From: ASV31 sp965229765
GTDB lineage: Bacteria > Pseudomonadota > Alphaproteobacteria > Rhodobacterales > Rhodobacteraceae
NCBI GenBank assembly: GCA_965229765.1
Contig: CBDDJT010000003.1
Location: forward strand, 1,178,001-1,242,000
Length of the DNA stretch: 64,000 nt
Reading direction: 5' to 3'
Made by a program: the position numbers and the translations under genes. Within the stretch, counting starts at the first letter, position 1; the number at the start of each line of letters is the position of its first letter. A model generated the notes under the pieces. It ran no database searches and was not told where the DNA came from. It saw only the letters and a list, made by a program, of their open reading frames with translations. Shown here one piece after another: positions 25,165 to 34,067 of the stretch.

Positions 25165-26094
25165 ATGAGCAGCATCCCACACGCCCCCCTGCCAGAGACC
25201 CGCCCGCTTGCGGCGGCGGGCTCTGTCGTGGCGGGGATGGCGCTGATCGGGCTGATCGATTCCCTGATCGTGCTGATCGCGGATCTGGGCGGGCTGTGGC
25301 AGTTCCACCTGATCCGCACGGCGATGGCGCTGCCCCTGCTTCTGGTGCTGGCGCGCGTCATGGACCAGCGGCTGCGTCCCCTGCGCCCGGTCGCCGTCGC
25401 GGTCCGCAGCGTGCTTCTGGCCACCTCGATGGTGCTCTATTTCGGCGCGCTGGCGTTCATGCCCGTCGGAGAGGCTGCCGCAGGCCTTTTCACCGCGCCC
25501 ATCTTCGTCCTGCTGATTTCCGTACTCGCGCTGGGGGAACGCGTCGGCCCGCGCCGCCTTGCCGCCGTGGCCATCGGGTTCGCTGGCGTCCTGCTGGTGC
25601 TGCGGCCAGAGGCGGGCGGTCTGAAACCGGCGTCGCTGATGCCGCTGGCGGGCGCGGTGTTCTATGCGCTCGCGGCCATCGCCACCCGCCGCCACTGTGC
25701 CCGCGAAAGCACGCTGACGCTGCTCTTCGGGTTCTTCGCCGCGCTGGGGGCATGGGGCGCGCTCGGCTGCACGGTGCTGGCCATCTGGCAGCCCGTTGCA
25801 CCCGAAGGCGCGGCGGGGTTTCTCTTGCGCGGCTGGACGGCCCCTGACGCGGAGTTCCTGTTCTGGACGGCGGTGCAGGCTGTGGGTTCGATCATCGGCA
25901 TCGGCCTGCTGACGCGCGCCTATCTTCTGGCAGAGGCCTCTTTCGTTGCCGGCTTCGAATATTCGCTTCTGATCTTCGCCGCACTCTGGGGCTGGGTGCT
26001 TTGGGGTCAGGTCCTCAGCCCATGGGCGCTTGTGGGCATCGCGCTCATCATCGGGTCGGGGATCGTGCTGGCCCGCCGGGGCGGCAGGGGTTGA
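25165..26094 (+). CDS. EamA/DMT-family transporter
   Basis: A 309-residue membrane protein with ten predicted helices in two EamA repeats; the typical junction LLISVLALGERVGPRRLAAV (about 110-130) closes the first repeat and WALVGIALIIGSGIVLARR the second. Drug/metabolite transporters of this kind export amino acids or other small metabolites; substrate not predictable. The short N-terminal tail (MSSIPHAPLPETRPLAAAG) is cytosolic. It diverges from the acyl-CoA ligase gene across 84 bases. Confidence 0.85.
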   Translation: MSSIPHAPLPETRPLAAAGSVVAGMALIGLIDSLIVLIADLGGLWQFHLIRTAMALPLLLVLARVMDQRLRPLRPVAVAVRSVLLATSMVLYFGALAFMPVGEAAAGLFTAPIFVLLISVLALGERVGPRRLAAVAIGFAGVLLVLRPEAGGLKPASLMPLAGAVFYALAAIATRRHCARESTLTLLFGFFAALGAWGALGCTVLAIWQPVAPEGAAGFLLRGWTAPDAEFLFWTAVQAVGSIIGIGLLTRAYLLAEASFVAGFEYSLLIFAALWGWVLWGQVLSPWALVGIALIIGSGIVLARRGGRG

Positions 26095-26160
26095 GCGGCG
26101 CGATTCCCTTGCGGGCCCGGCTCTGCTAGATCAGGGGCGGGAAAGACGGGGCATTGGCGC

Positions 26161-27207
26161 GTGCGAACACTCATCATCACCACCATGCGCAACGAGGCAC
26201 CCTATGTCCTTGAATGGGTCGCCTATCACCGCCTGATTGGCGCCGATCACATCCTTGTCTACACCAACGATTGCGATGACGGCACAGATGCGCTTCTGGA
26301 CGCGCTGGCCGGCACTGGCTGGCTGACCCACGAACGCAACGACGACTACGCGAAGAAGGGTGTGCAATGGACCGCGCTGGAGCACGCGGGAAAGCACACC
26401 GTCACCGCGCAGGCAGAATGGCTGCTGGTCAGCGACATCGACGAGTTCCTGAACATCCGCTGCGGCGCGGGCCACCTTGACGACCTGTTCGCGGCCCTGC
26501 CCGACGCGGACGCCGTCGCGCTGACCTGGCGGCTTTTCGGCGCGAACGGCGTGGTCGAGATCGAGGACGCGCCCGTGACCGCGCAGTTCACGCGCGCCGC
26601 CCCCTTTCCCTGCCACGCGCCATGGACGGCCAGCCAGTTCAAGACGCTGTTTCGCAACGATGGCGCCTATCGCAAGCTGGGGGTGCACCGCCCCAAGAAC
26701 ATCGAGCCCGCGCGCAAGGGCACGCTGCGCTGGGTCAACGGGTCGGGCACCCCCCTGCCCCGCGGGTTCGAGACCGAGGCCGCCGTCACCTACGGCACCG
26801 CCGCCGGGATGGATCTGGCCTGCCTCAACCACTACTCGGTCAAATCGGCCAAGGCGTTTCTTGTGAAGGCCGCGCGCGGCCTGCCCAACCGCGCGTCCAA
26901 GCCCATCGACATCGGCTATTGGGCCGACCGCAACTTCAACGTGGTCGAGGACACGTCGATCCAGCGCCACCTGCCCGCCCTGGCCGACGCCGTGGCCGAG
27001 CTGATGCAAGACCCCGCCATCGCCCGCCTGCACGCGGCGGGCCTAGACTGGCACCGACGCGCGGCCGATGCCGCGCTCGACACGCTGGAGGGGCTTCAGC
27101 TTCTGACACGCGCCGTAGGCACCGAACGCCGCGACGTGGACGAGGGCCTGGCGCGACGCCTGTTGACCCGGCGCATCGCGCTGCGCAAGCGCATGGCGGG
27201 CGACTGA
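26161..27207 (+). CDS. glycosyltransferase family 2 / GT92-like protein
   Basis: A 348-residue cytoplasmic protein with a GT-A start: TLIITTMRNEAPYVLEWVAY, HILVYTNDCDDGTDALLDAL and the metal-binding acidic motif LLVSDIDEFLNI (about residues 92-103). Glycosyltransferases of this type transfer a sugar from a nucleotide donor, often for surface polysaccharide; substrate unknown. The start is a GTG at 26161, because MRTLIITTMRNE is the family's usual N terminus. A strong terminator hairpin follows at 27223-27248. Confidence 0.8.
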   Translation: MRTLIITTMRNEAPYVLEWVAYHRLIGADHILVYTNDCDDGTDALLDALAGTGWLTHERNDDYAKKGVQWTALEHAGKHTVTAQAEWLLVSDIDEFLNIRCGAGHLDDLFAALPDADAVALTWRLFGANGVVEIEDAPVTAQFTRAAPFPCHAPWTASQFKTLFRNDGAYRKLGVHRPKNIEPARKGTLRWVNGSGTPLPRGFETEAAVTYGTAAGMDLACLNHYSVKSAKAFLVKAARGLPNRASKPIDIGYWADRNFNVVEDTSIQRHLPALADAVAELMQDPAIARLHAAGLDWHRRAADAALDTLEGLQLLTRAVGTERRDVDEGLARRLLTRRIALRKRMAGD

Positions 27208-27222
27208 CCCCCGGACATGCAA

Positions 27223-27248
27223 AAGGCCCGGCGGGGGGGCCGGGCCTT
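27223..27248 (+). terminator. rho-independent-type terminator
   Basis: AAGGCCCGGC and GCCGGGCCTT form a perfect 10-bp stem around six G residues, 15 bases after the glycosyltransferase stop. The left arm is preceded by AA, so it could also work for transcription from the other strand. Confidence 0.75.
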
Positions 27249-27289
27249 CGGGTGCGCGCCGACGGGGCGCGGCGGCGCGCGCCGCCGTG

Positions 27290-27352
27290 TTACTTCTTGA
27301 CCGTCTTCGCGCCGGGTTTCGAAGGCTTCTGGGTCGGTTTCTTGTCACCCAT
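27290..27352 (-). CDS. possible 20-residue Lys/Pro-rich peptide
   Basis: A short frame encoding MGDKKPTQKPSKPGAKTVKK, with AAGGA 11 bases before the ATG. Such basic, proline-rich peptides are hard to tell from chance, but the composition (7 Lys, 4 Pro, stop TAA, adjoining terminator) is unlike the surrounding GC-rich intergenic DNA. No function is suggested. It lies in the 368-base gap between the glycosyltransferase and prpE, which otherwise holds the 27223 terminator and the prpE leader. Confidence 0.3.
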   Translation of the reverse strand: MGDKKPTQKPSKPGAKTVKK

Positions 27353-27575
27353 GGTGACGCTATCCTTGCACACCGGGCCGGCGGAATGCCGGTCCCTGAG
27401 ACGCCAGAAATGGGGGTCGCAGCGCACCGCACAAGGGGCGGCGGACGTGTTACAACAGATGTGATCTGCGCCCCCGCGCGTTACCGCCAACAGTGACCGC
27501 AGGACGCATCCCCGCCCGCTTGCCGCGCCCTCGCGCAGGCGGTAACACCGCCGTGATCCGCAAGGGAGGCATACC

Positions 27576-29468
27576 ATGGCATACACAGACGTCTACGCAG
27601 CCTGGCAGAACGACCCCGAGGGCTACTGGATGCAGGCAGCCCAGGCCATCGACTGGGACCGGCAGCCGTCAAGGGCGCTGTGGGACGGCAACGCCCCCCT
27701 ATACGAATGGTTCGCCGACGGCATGGTCAATACCTGCTGGAACGCCGTTGACCGCCACGTCGCCGCCGGACGCGGCGAACAGGCCGCGGTCATCTACGAC
27801 AGCCCCGTCACCCACACCAAGCACACCATCAGCTACGCCGAACTGAAGGACCGCGTTGCCAGCCTTGCCGGCGCGCTGCGCGCCAAGGGCGTCGAGAAGG
27901 GCGACCGCGTCATCATCTACATGCCGATGGTGCCAGAGGCGCTCGAGGCGATGCTCGCCTGCGCCCGCCTCGGCGCCATCCACTCGGTCGTCTTCGGCGG
28001 TTTCGCCAGCCATGAACTCGCCGTGCGCATCGACGACGCGCAGCCCAAGTGCATCATCGCCGCCTCCTGCGGGATTGAGCCGGGCCGCGTCGTCCACTAC
28101 AAACCGCTTCTGGACGGCGCGATCGAGGCCGCCACCCACAAGCCCGACTTTTGCGTGATCTTCCAGCGCGAGCAGGAAGTCGCCCAACTGACCGAAGGCC
28201 GCGACGTCGACTGGCACGCCTTCCAGTATGGCGTCACCCCCGCCAACTGCGTCCCGGTCGAGGGCAGCCATCCCGCATATATCCTCTACACCTCGGGCAC
28301 CACCGGCCAGCCCAAGGGCGTCGTGCGTCCCACCGGCGGGCACCTTGTCGCGCTCAACTGGTCGATGAAGAATATCTACGGGGTCGAACCCGGAGAAGTC
28401 TTCTGGGCCGCGTCGGACGTGGGCTGGGTCGTGGGCCACAGCTATATCTGCTATGCCCCGCTGATCCACGGCAACACCACCGTCGTGTTCGAGGGCAAGC
28501 CCGTCGGCACCCCCGACGCCGGCACCTTCTGGCGCGTGATCGCCGAGCACAAGGTGCGGGCCTTCTTCACCGCGCCCACCGCCTTTCGCGCGATCAAGCG
28601 CGACGACCCCAAGGGCGAGTTGATCGCGAACTACGACATCTCGAACCTGCACGCGCTTTTTCTTGCGGGCGAACGCGCGGATCCCGACACCGTGGAATGG
28701 GCCCAGCGCGTCATGGGTGTGCCTGTCTACGATCACTGGTGGCAGACCGAAACGGGCTGGACCATCGCAGGCTACCCCACTGGCCTCGGCGAGTTGACGG
28801 TCAAGATCGGGTCACCGGGCGTCCCGATGCCGGGCTATGACGTGCAGATCCTCGACGAGGCCGGCCACCCGTTGCCCGCCGGCACGCTGGGCGCCATCGC
28901 CGTCAAGCTGCCGCTGCCGCCGGGCACGCTGCCCACGCTCTGGAACGCCGAGGCGCGGTTCCGCAAAAGCTATCTCGACCACTTCCCCGGCTTCTACGAG
29001 ACCGGCGACGCGGGCTACCGGGACGAGGACGGCTATCTCTACATCATGGCCCGCACCGATGACGTCATCAACGTGGCCGGGCACCGCCTGTCCACCGGCG
29101 GCATGGAAGAGGTGCTGGCAGGCCACCCCGACGTCGCCGAATGCGCCGTGATCGGCGTGACCGACGAGCTGAAGGGGCAGCTGCCCCTTGGCTTTCTCTG
29201 CCTCAACAAGGGCTGCGACCGGCCGCACGCCGACATCGTGAAAGAGGTCGTCACCCGCGTCCGCGACCAGATCGGCCCCGTTGCGGCCTTCAAACTGGCG
29301 GTCGTGGTGGACCGCCTGCCCAAGACCCGGTCCGGCAAGATCCTGCGCGCGACAATGGTCAAGATCGCCGACAGCGAAGAGTTCAAGATGCCCGCCACCA
29401 TCGACGACCCCGCGATCCTCGACGAGATCCGCGCGGCGCTGCAAACGCTAGGCTACGCCAGGGGCTGA
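27576..29468 (+). CDS. prpE: propionyl-CoA synthetase
   Basis: A 630-residue AMP-forming ligase of the acetyl-CoA synthetase subgroup. Motifs: SVVFGGFASHELAVRIDDA (typical of PrpE/Acs), YTSGTTGQPKGVVRPTGGH (P-loop), YDHWWQTETGWTIAGYP, ARTDDVINVAGHRLSTGGME and the acetylatable catalytic lysine in KTRSGKILRATM. The form TSGTTGQPKGVVR and the overall length favour propionate over acetate. It feeds propionyl-CoA metabolism and could supply 3-hydroxyvalerate precursors for the PHA cluster 3 kb away. Start 27576 has AAGGGAGG upstream. Confidence 0.9.
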   Translation: MAYTDVYAAWQNDPEGYWMQAAQAIDWDRQPSRALWDGNAPLYEWFADGMVNTCWNAVDRHVAAGRGEQAAVIYDSPVTHTKHTISYAELKDRVASLAGALRAKGVEKGDRVIIYMPMVPEALEAMLACARLGAIHSVVFGGFASHELAVRIDDAQPKCIIAASCGIEPGRVVHYKPLLDGAIEAATHKPDFCVIFQREQEVAQLTEGRDVDWHAFQYGVTPANCVPVEGSHPAYILYTSGTTGQPKGVVRPTGGHLVALNWSMKNIYGVEPGEVFWAASDVGWVVGHSYICYAPLIHGNTTVVFEGKPVGTPDAGTFWRVIAEHKVRAFFTAPTAFRAIKRDDPKGELIANYDISNLHALFLAGERADPDTVEWAQRVMGVPVYDHWWQTETGWTIAGYPTGLGELTVKIGSPGVPMPGYDVQILDEAGHPLPAGTLGAIAVKLPLPPGTLPTLWNAEARFRKSYLDHFPGFYETGDAGYRDEDGYLYIMARTDDVINVAGHRLSTGGMEEVLAGHPDVAECAVIGVTDELKGQLPLGFLCLNKGCDRPHADIVKEVVTRVRDQIGPVAAFKLAVVVDRLPKTRSGKILRATMVKIADSEEFKMPATIDDPAILDEIRAALQTLGYARG

Positions 29469-29594
29469 AGCGTGACGCACCCGCTCGGGAATGCGGGATC
29501 ACCGCCGCACCTTCGAAGCGCGGCGGTGACTACCCCAGGCCGGGGCGACGGTATAGGAAGGACGGAACCGCACCTGCCATCCCGGAGAACCGCC

Positions 29595-29966
29595 TTGACC
29601 GCCGCAGTGAACGACCTTCTGGATATCTATGGACAGGCCTGGTGCGAACCCGACGCCGCGCGCAGGCTGGCGCTTCTGGAACACTGCTGGGCCGGGGATG
29701 GACTTTACTGCGACCCGACCGCCCGGACCGAAGGACGCGCGGCGCTGTCGGACCTGATCGCCGCGGTGCACGTCCGGTTCCCTGGGGGCACCCTCGAAAT
29801 CACCAGCGGCGCCGGCATACACCACGAGTATGTCCAATTCAGCTGGCGGCTGCTGACGGCCGATGGCGCCGTCGCCGTGCAGGGCGTCGATTTCGGCACC
29901 CTCGATGCCGATGGACGCCTCTGCCAGGTCATCGGCTTCTTCGGGGACCTGCCCCCTCTGCCCTGA
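29595..29966 (+). CDS. SnoaL-like (NTF2 fold) hypothetical protein
   Basis: A 123-residue protein with the SnoaL pattern: N-terminal helix DLLDIYGQAWCEPDAARRLALLE, WAGDGLYCDPTARTEGRAAL (the family's metal- or substrate-facing loop), and strands HHEYVQFSWRLL and VQGVDFGTL. Members include polyketide cyclases and isomerases; no substrate can be given. The TTG at 29595 is preferred since GGAG lies 7 bases upstream; GTG at 29472 or 29607 are alternatives. It stands between prpE and an EamA gene on the same strand. Confidence 0.7.
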   Translation: MTAAVNDLLDIYGQAWCEPDAARRLALLEHCWAGDGLYCDPTARTEGRAALSDLIAAVHVRFPGGTLEITSGAGIHHEYVQFSWRLLTADGAVAVQGVDFGTLDADGRLCQVIGFFGDLPPLP

Positions 29967-30021
29967 GACCCCCTTGCCCGGTCCCCGGGTGCGGGGTCAG
30001 CCCGCCCCCCAAGAGCACAGC

Positions 30022-30933
30022 ATGAGACATTCGAAAGCGCCCGCTTCTGCCTTCGTTCCGCGCGCGTCGGATCCTGCGGCGGCGGTTCTCTACATGCTGA
30101 CGGCAACGGCCTTCATCGCTGGCACCACGCTTCTGGCCAAGGCCATCGGCGCGGGGCATCTGGGCGAGCCTCTGCACCCGCTTCAGATCAGCCACGGGCG
30201 CTTTGTCTTCGCGCTGGCGGGCATCGCCACGCTGGCCGCCGTCACCCGCATCCGCTTCACCCGCGTCCACTGGCGGCTGCACGCGGGGCGCACGCTGATG
30301 GGCTGGGGCGGCGTCACGCTGATGTTCGCCGCCGTCGCCTTCATCCCGCTGGGCGACGCCACGGCGATCAGTTTCCTGAACCCGGTGTTCGCCATGATGC
30401 TGTCGATCCCGCTTCTGGGCGAAAAGGTCGGGCGCATTCGATGGACCGCCGCGCTGATCGCGCTGTGCGGCGCGGCGATCCTGTTGCGCCCCGGCGCGGC
30501 CGGGTTTCAGCCCGCGGCCTTTCTCGCGCTTGGCGCGGCGGCCGTGCTGGGAATGGAGCTGATCCTGATAAAGAAGCTGTCGGGCCGCGAGGCGCCGCTT
30601 CAGATCCTGCTGGTCAACAACGCTCTTGGCGTCGGCCTGTCCAGCCTTGCCGTGCTGCCTGTCTGGGTCCCGCCCACGCCCGCGCAATGGGCGGCACTGG
30701 CGGGAATCGGTTTGATGATGGCCAGCGCGCAGGCCTGTTTCATAAACGCCATGGCCCGGGCGGACGCGTCCTTCGTGACGCCCTTCAGCTACCTGACACT
30801 GGTCTTTGCGGCGCTCTTCGACGCGTTGGTGTTCGACGTGCTGCCCGACGGGGTGTCGGTGCTGGGGGCGGCTGTGATTCTCGGCGGCGCGGGCCTTCTG
30901 GCCTGGCGCGAACGGCACCGACGCCCGGCCTGA
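30022..30933 (+). CDS. EamA/DMT-family transporter
   Basis: A 303-residue membrane protein with ten predicted helices and two EamA repeats; the first ends at LNPVFAMMLSIPLLGEKVGR and the second at TLVFAALFDALVFDVLPDG. It is a second, clearly different DMT exporter from the one at 25165. Substrate unknown. It is 55 bases downstream of the SnoaL-like gene and converges on phaR; the 63-base gap holds an 11-base tandem repeat (30964-30993). Confidence 0.85.
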   Translation: MRHSKAPASAFVPRASDPAAAVLYMLTATAFIAGTTLLAKAIGAGHLGEPLHPLQISHGRFVFALAGIATLAAVTRIRFTRVHWRLHAGRTLMGWGGVTLMFAAVAFIPLGDATAISFLNPVFAMMLSIPLLGEKVGRIRWTAALIALCGAAILLRPGAAGFQPAAFLALGAAAVLGMELILIKKLSGREAPLQILLVNNALGVGLSSLAVLPVWVPPTPAQWAALAGIGLMMASAQACFINAMARADASFVTPFSYLTLVFAALFDALVFDVLPDGVSVLGAAVILGGAGLLAWRERHRRPA

Positions 30934-30963
30934 GTGCGGGGTCGCGCCGTTGCGCCGCCATGT

Positions 30964-30993
30964 TGCCGACGTTGTGCCGACGTTGTGCCGACG
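30964..30993. repeat. 11-base tandem repeat TGCCGACGTTG, three units
   Basis: TGCCGACG occurs at 30964, 30975 and 30986, exactly 11 bases apart, with TTG linkers, between the convergent EamA and phaR stops. The reverse-complement form recurs as four units at 47287-47327. A spacing of 11 places each copy on the same face of the DNA helix. Confidence 0.6.
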
Positions 30994-30996
30994 TCG

Positions 30997-31542
30997 CTAT
31001 TGGCCCAGTTTGGACAGCTTCGCCTGCAACTCGGCCAATTGCTGCTTGATCTCGTCAAGGTCTTCCTTGGACTGACCCGCAGGCCTTGACCCCTCTTTCG
31101 CCTGCGGCCACCCGCCCGTCATCGCCTGCATGAAGGCTTCTTGCTGCGCGCGCATCGCATCAAAGCCGGGCATGGCGGCAAGAGGGCTGATCGCGGTCAT
31201 GTTCTCCATCATCTTGGACTGCCCGTCGCGCAGCATCTCGAAACTGGCCGCCAGAAACTGCGGCACGACGCTGTTGACCTCAGAGGTGTAGCTGCGGACA
31301 AGATCGGTCAGTACGCCGATAGGCAGGACGCTTTCGCCCTTCGACTCATGTTCTGCAATGATTTGAAGAAGATACTGGCGGGTCAGATCATCGCCGGTTT
31401 TCAGGTCGACGATCTGTACCTCGCGGCCGGCGCGAATGAACTTGGCGATGTCTTCCAGCGTTACATAATCGCTCGTCTCTGTGTTGTAGAGACGGCGGCT
31501 GGCATAGCGCTTTATAAGCAGGGGTTCCGTCGAAGCAGCCAC
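30997..31542 (-). CDS. phaR: polyhydroxyalkanoate synthesis repressor PhaR
   Basis: A 181-residue repressor that binds DNA and nascent PHB granules, so that phasin synthesis begins when PHB appears. The N-terminal PHB/PHA accumulation DNA-binding domain is clear: LLIKRYASRRLYNTETSDYV, TLEDIAKFIRAGREVQIVD, then a C-terminal amphipathic region ending in a predicted coiled coil (about 155-181). A GTG start at 31542 with GGGAGGAA upstream gives the family N terminus. It follows phaP on the minus strand with its own TGC-rich dyad at 31558-31574. Confidence 0.92.
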   Translation of the reverse strand: MAASTEPLLIKRYASRRLYNTETSDYVTLEDIAKFIRAGREVQIVDLKTGDDLTRQYLLQIIAEHESKGESVLPIGVLTDLVRSYTSEVNSVVPQFLAASFEMLRDGQSKMMENMTAISPLAAMPGFDAMRAQQEAFMQAMTGGWPQAKEGSRPAGQSKEDLDEIKQQLAELQAKLSKLGQ

Positions 31543-31557
31543 GCGCGTTCCTCCCCG

Positions 31558-31574
31558 TTTTGCGGTGCAGCAAA
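31558..31574. promoter_or_regulatory. probable PhaR operator at phaR
   Basis: TTTTGCGGTGCAGCAAA lies 15 bases upstream of the phaR start and shares GCGGTGCAGCAAA with the larger dyad at 32216-32238. TGC-rich sites are the known targets of PhaR in Paracoccus, so autoregulation is likely. Confidence 0.65.
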
Positions 31575-31602
31575 CCTTACGGCGTTGCGGCAAGAAATGA
31601 AA

Positions 31603-31624
31603 GGGCGGGCACAATGGCCCGCCC
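31603..31624 (-). terminator. terminator of phaP
   Basis: On the minus strand GGGCGGGC and GCCCGCCC make a perfect 8-bp stem with a 6-base loop, followed by TTTCATTTCTT. It lies 52 bases after the phaP stop and before the phaR promoter, separating the two transcripts. Confidence 0.75.
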
Positions 31625-31676
31625 AACTGCAACGCCGACAGGGAGGAGGATCGGCGTCGAGACTTTTTGGCTGCGA

Positions 31677-32135
31677 TTACTTCGCGGCAGCGGTCGCCTT
31701 CTTGGCGGCAGCGGTCACCTCGGCGGTGGCTTTCTTGACCGCGGCGCTCGCGTCTTCCGACATGTCCTTGCCGGCGGCCAGCATCAGCTCGACCGTTTCC
31801 ATCTGCACCTTCTTCGCCACTTCGGCAAAGGCGGCCATGGCTTCGGCGGTCATCTCGGCCTGAGCCGAGGCGAAGTCGGTCATCGCCTTGGTGTAGTCGG
31901 TCGGATCTTCCTTCGCGACGGACATGTCGCCGAACTTGGAGAGCGTTTCCTTGGTCCACTTGGTCGAGATCTCGGTCGACTTGTCTGCGGCTTCCAGAGC
32001 CACCTTCGACATCTTCTCGGCCAGCGTGGCCTGCGTCTTGAACGCGTCCTGCATGGCGGTCATGTCGACCGGGAAAGCGCCCATCATGTCTTTCATCATC
32101 TTGGTGTAGTCGTTGGTTGCGGTCTTGGTGGCCAT
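31677..32135 (-). CDS. phaP: phasin family protein (PHB granule coat)
   Basis: A 152-residue amphipathic, almost entirely helical protein rich in Ala, Lys, Thr and Met, without cysteine or proline-rich parts: MMKDMMGAFPVDMTAMQDAF near the N terminus, a long heptad-like middle and an Ala/Lys tail (KKATAEVTAAAKKATAAAK). This composition and the position between phaC and phaR identify the phasin that coats PHB granules and controls their number and size. Start 32135 (ATKTATNDY) has GGAGCAAG upstream. Strong PhaR-type dyads lie 60-105 bases upstream. Confidence 0.92.
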   Translation of the reverse strand: MATKTATNDYTKMMKDMMGAFPVDMTAMQDAFKTQATLAEKMSKVALEAADKSTEISTKWTKETLSKFGDMSVAKEDPTDYTKAMTDFASAQAEMTAEAMAAFAEVAKKVQMETVELMLAAGKDMSEDASAAVKKATAEVTAAAKKATAAAK

Positions 32136-32194
32136 GTGTCTTGCTCCTGGTCTGCGGTGGTCCGCTATCTTCGTCTGCAAGAAATATGGACGCC

Positions 32195-32238
32195 GCACCG
32201 CAGCATTTCAAGGATTTTTTGCTGCGGTGCAGCAAAAA
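32195..32238. promoter_or_regulatory. probable double PhaR operator at phaP
   Basis: TTTTTGCTGC-GGT-GCAGCAAAAA (32216-32238) is a perfect 10-3-10 dyad. GCACCGCAGCA at 32195-32205 is the exact inverse of TGCTGCGGTGC at 32220-32230, giving a second site 25 bases away. Both lie between the phaC stop and the phaP start; titration of PhaR by PHB would relieve repression here. Confidence 0.75.
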
Positions 32239-32254
32239 GGTCATCCACCTGAAA

Positions 32255-34045
32255 TCAATGGGAAATATCTTCGACTACATATGTTCCGGGGGCATCACAG
32301 AGAACCGGATGCTGCGAATCGCCCGGTGTGCGCGCCTGAACCTGGCGCCCGGACCGCTTGGCCAGCCAGGCCCCCCAACGCGGCCACCACGATCCCTCGT
32401 GGAATTGCGCGCCCTCCTGCCAAAGCGCGGCGGAAACAGAGGTGTCATCGTTCGTGTAGTGTCCGTATTTCTTCTTTGACGGCGGGTTCACGATCCCCGC
32501 GATATGGCCCGATTCCGACAGGATGAACGTCTTCGACCGGCTGCCCATCTGGCGCACGCCTTCGTAGCTGGCCTTCCAGGCGGCGATGTGGTCGGTCTCG
32601 CAGGCGATGGCGCAAAGCGGCACCTTCACGTCCTTCAGCGAAAGCGTCTCGCCAAGGATCTCGATCCTTCCTTTCGCCAGCAGATCGTCCTGACACAGCC
32701 AGCGCAGATACTCGATTGCCATGCGCGCGGGCAGGTTCGTGGAATCACCGTTCCAGAAAAGCAGGTCGAAGGCCGGGGGCGTCTGCCCCATCATGTAGCT
32801 GCGAATCGCGGGCTGATAGACAAGATCGTTCGATCGCAGGAAGCTGAAGGTCCGCGACATGAAGAACGACGCAAGATAGCCCGTTTCCCGGCATTCCTCC
32901 TCAATCCCATCCACGAAGTCGTCGGTCAGAAACACGCTGAATTCGCCCTGGTCCGAAAAGTCGGTCATGGTGGTGAAGAAGGTCGCGGACTTGACCGTCT
33001 TGTCGCCGCGCTTTTGCATCAGGGCCAGCGTCATGGACAGGGTGGTACCGGCGATGCAGTAACCCACGACGTTGACCTGATCCTCGCCGGACAGCTGTTT
33101 CACCTGCTCGAACGCGGTCATGTAGCCTTCCTGGATGTAGGTATCGAGACCCACATCGGCATAGCTGGCGTCAGGGTTTTTCCAGCTTACGACAAAGAGC
33201 GTGTAGCCCTGCTCGACGATCCAGCGGATCAACGAGTTCTGGGGCTTGAGGTCCATGATGTAGAACTTGTTGATCCATGGCGGGAAGATGATGAGCGGGG
33301 TCTTGTGAACAGTCTCGGTCTTGGGCGTGTACTGGATCAGTTCGAACATACGGTTGCGAAAGACGACCTTGCCCTCTGTCGTTGCGATATTCTCGCCGAC
33401 GCGGAATGCATTCTTGTCGGCAAGCGTCACCAGCAAATCGCCATCGTTGGCTTCAAGGTCACGGACGAGGTTTTCAAGCCCGTCAACAAGGCTCTGGCCC
33501 TCGGTCTCGACGGCACGGGCGAGGGCCTCGGGGTTGGTCCCGAGGAAATTCGCGGGGCTGAACATGTCCATGATCTGCCGCGAGAAGTACTCGACGCGTT
33601 TTCTTTCCACCGGATCGAGGCTGTCGATATCCTTGACGGCATTCTCGATGGCCTCGGTGTTCATCATGTACTGTTGCTTGAGGAAGTTGAAATACGGGTG
33701 GGTCTGCCAAAGCGGGTTTGCGAACCTCCGGTCCGTCGGCGTGTTGTCTTCGGGCGCGGCCAGTTGGCCCTTGGCCAGAAGCTGCTGTGCCTCGACGTAA
33801 TGCTTCAGCGATTTGCCCCAGTACGAGATCTGATGCTCCAGGATCTTGGACGGGTTGGTCATCATCTCGGTCACGTAGGCGGCGGCGGCCTTCATGAAGA
33901 GTTCCGTGTTCGGCGCCTGCAGCGACGGATCGATCGGTTTTTTCTGCGAAAGCGCGGCGACAAGGCGCTGTGACAGTTCCTCGACCTTCGCGAGATTGCC
34001 GGCCAGCGTCTCCGAGACCGGTGTTTCATCATGGTCGGTTGTCAT
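32255..34045 (-). CDS. phaC: class I poly(3-hydroxyalkanoate) synthase
   Basis: A 596-residue polymerase that joins 3-hydroxyacyl-CoA units into PHA on the granule surface. The active-site cysteine is C330 in VVGYCIAGTTLS; the catalytic aspartate lies in CETDHIAAW and the histidine in SESGHIAGIVN. The lipase-like box reads GYCIAG where many class I enzymes have GYCxGG, a variant to note but not a loss of function. Full family length; no phaE, so class I. It diverges from phaZ and is followed by phaP and phaR; phaA/phaB are not in the window. Confidence 0.95.
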   Translation of the reverse strand: MTTDHDETPVSETLAGNLAKVEELSQRLVAALSQKKPIDPSLQAPNTELFMKAAAAYVTEMMTNPSKILEHQISYWGKSLKHYVEAQQLLAKGQLAAPEDNTPTDRRFANPLWQTHPYFNFLKQQYMMNTEAIENAVKDIDSLDPVERKRVEYFSRQIMDMFSPANFLGTNPEALARAVETEGQSLVDGLENLVRDLEANDGDLLVTLADKNAFRVGENIATTEGKVVFRNRMFELIQYTPKTETVHKTPLIIFPPWINKFYIMDLKPQNSLIRWIVEQGYTLFVVSWKNPDASYADVGLDTYIQEGYMTAFEQVKQLSGEDQVNVVGYCIAGTTLSMTLALMQKRGDKTVKSATFFTTMTDFSDQGEFSVFLTDDFVDGIEEECRETGYLASFFMSRTFSFLRSNDLVYQPAIRSYMMGQTPPAFDLLFWNGDSTNLPARMAIEYLRWLCQDDLLAKGRIEILGETLSLKDVKVPLCAIACETDHIAAWKASYEGVRQMGSRSKTFILSESGHIAGIVNPPSKKKYGHYTNDDTSVSAALWQEGAQFHEGSWWPRWGAWLAKRSGRQVQARTPGDSQHPVLCDAPGTYVVEDISH

Positions 34046-34067
34046 CTGCCTGTTTCCATCGTATTTT

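Noticed and set aside
30964..30993. CRISPR-like array
   Set aside because: Units of 11 bases without spacers; no cas genes in the window.
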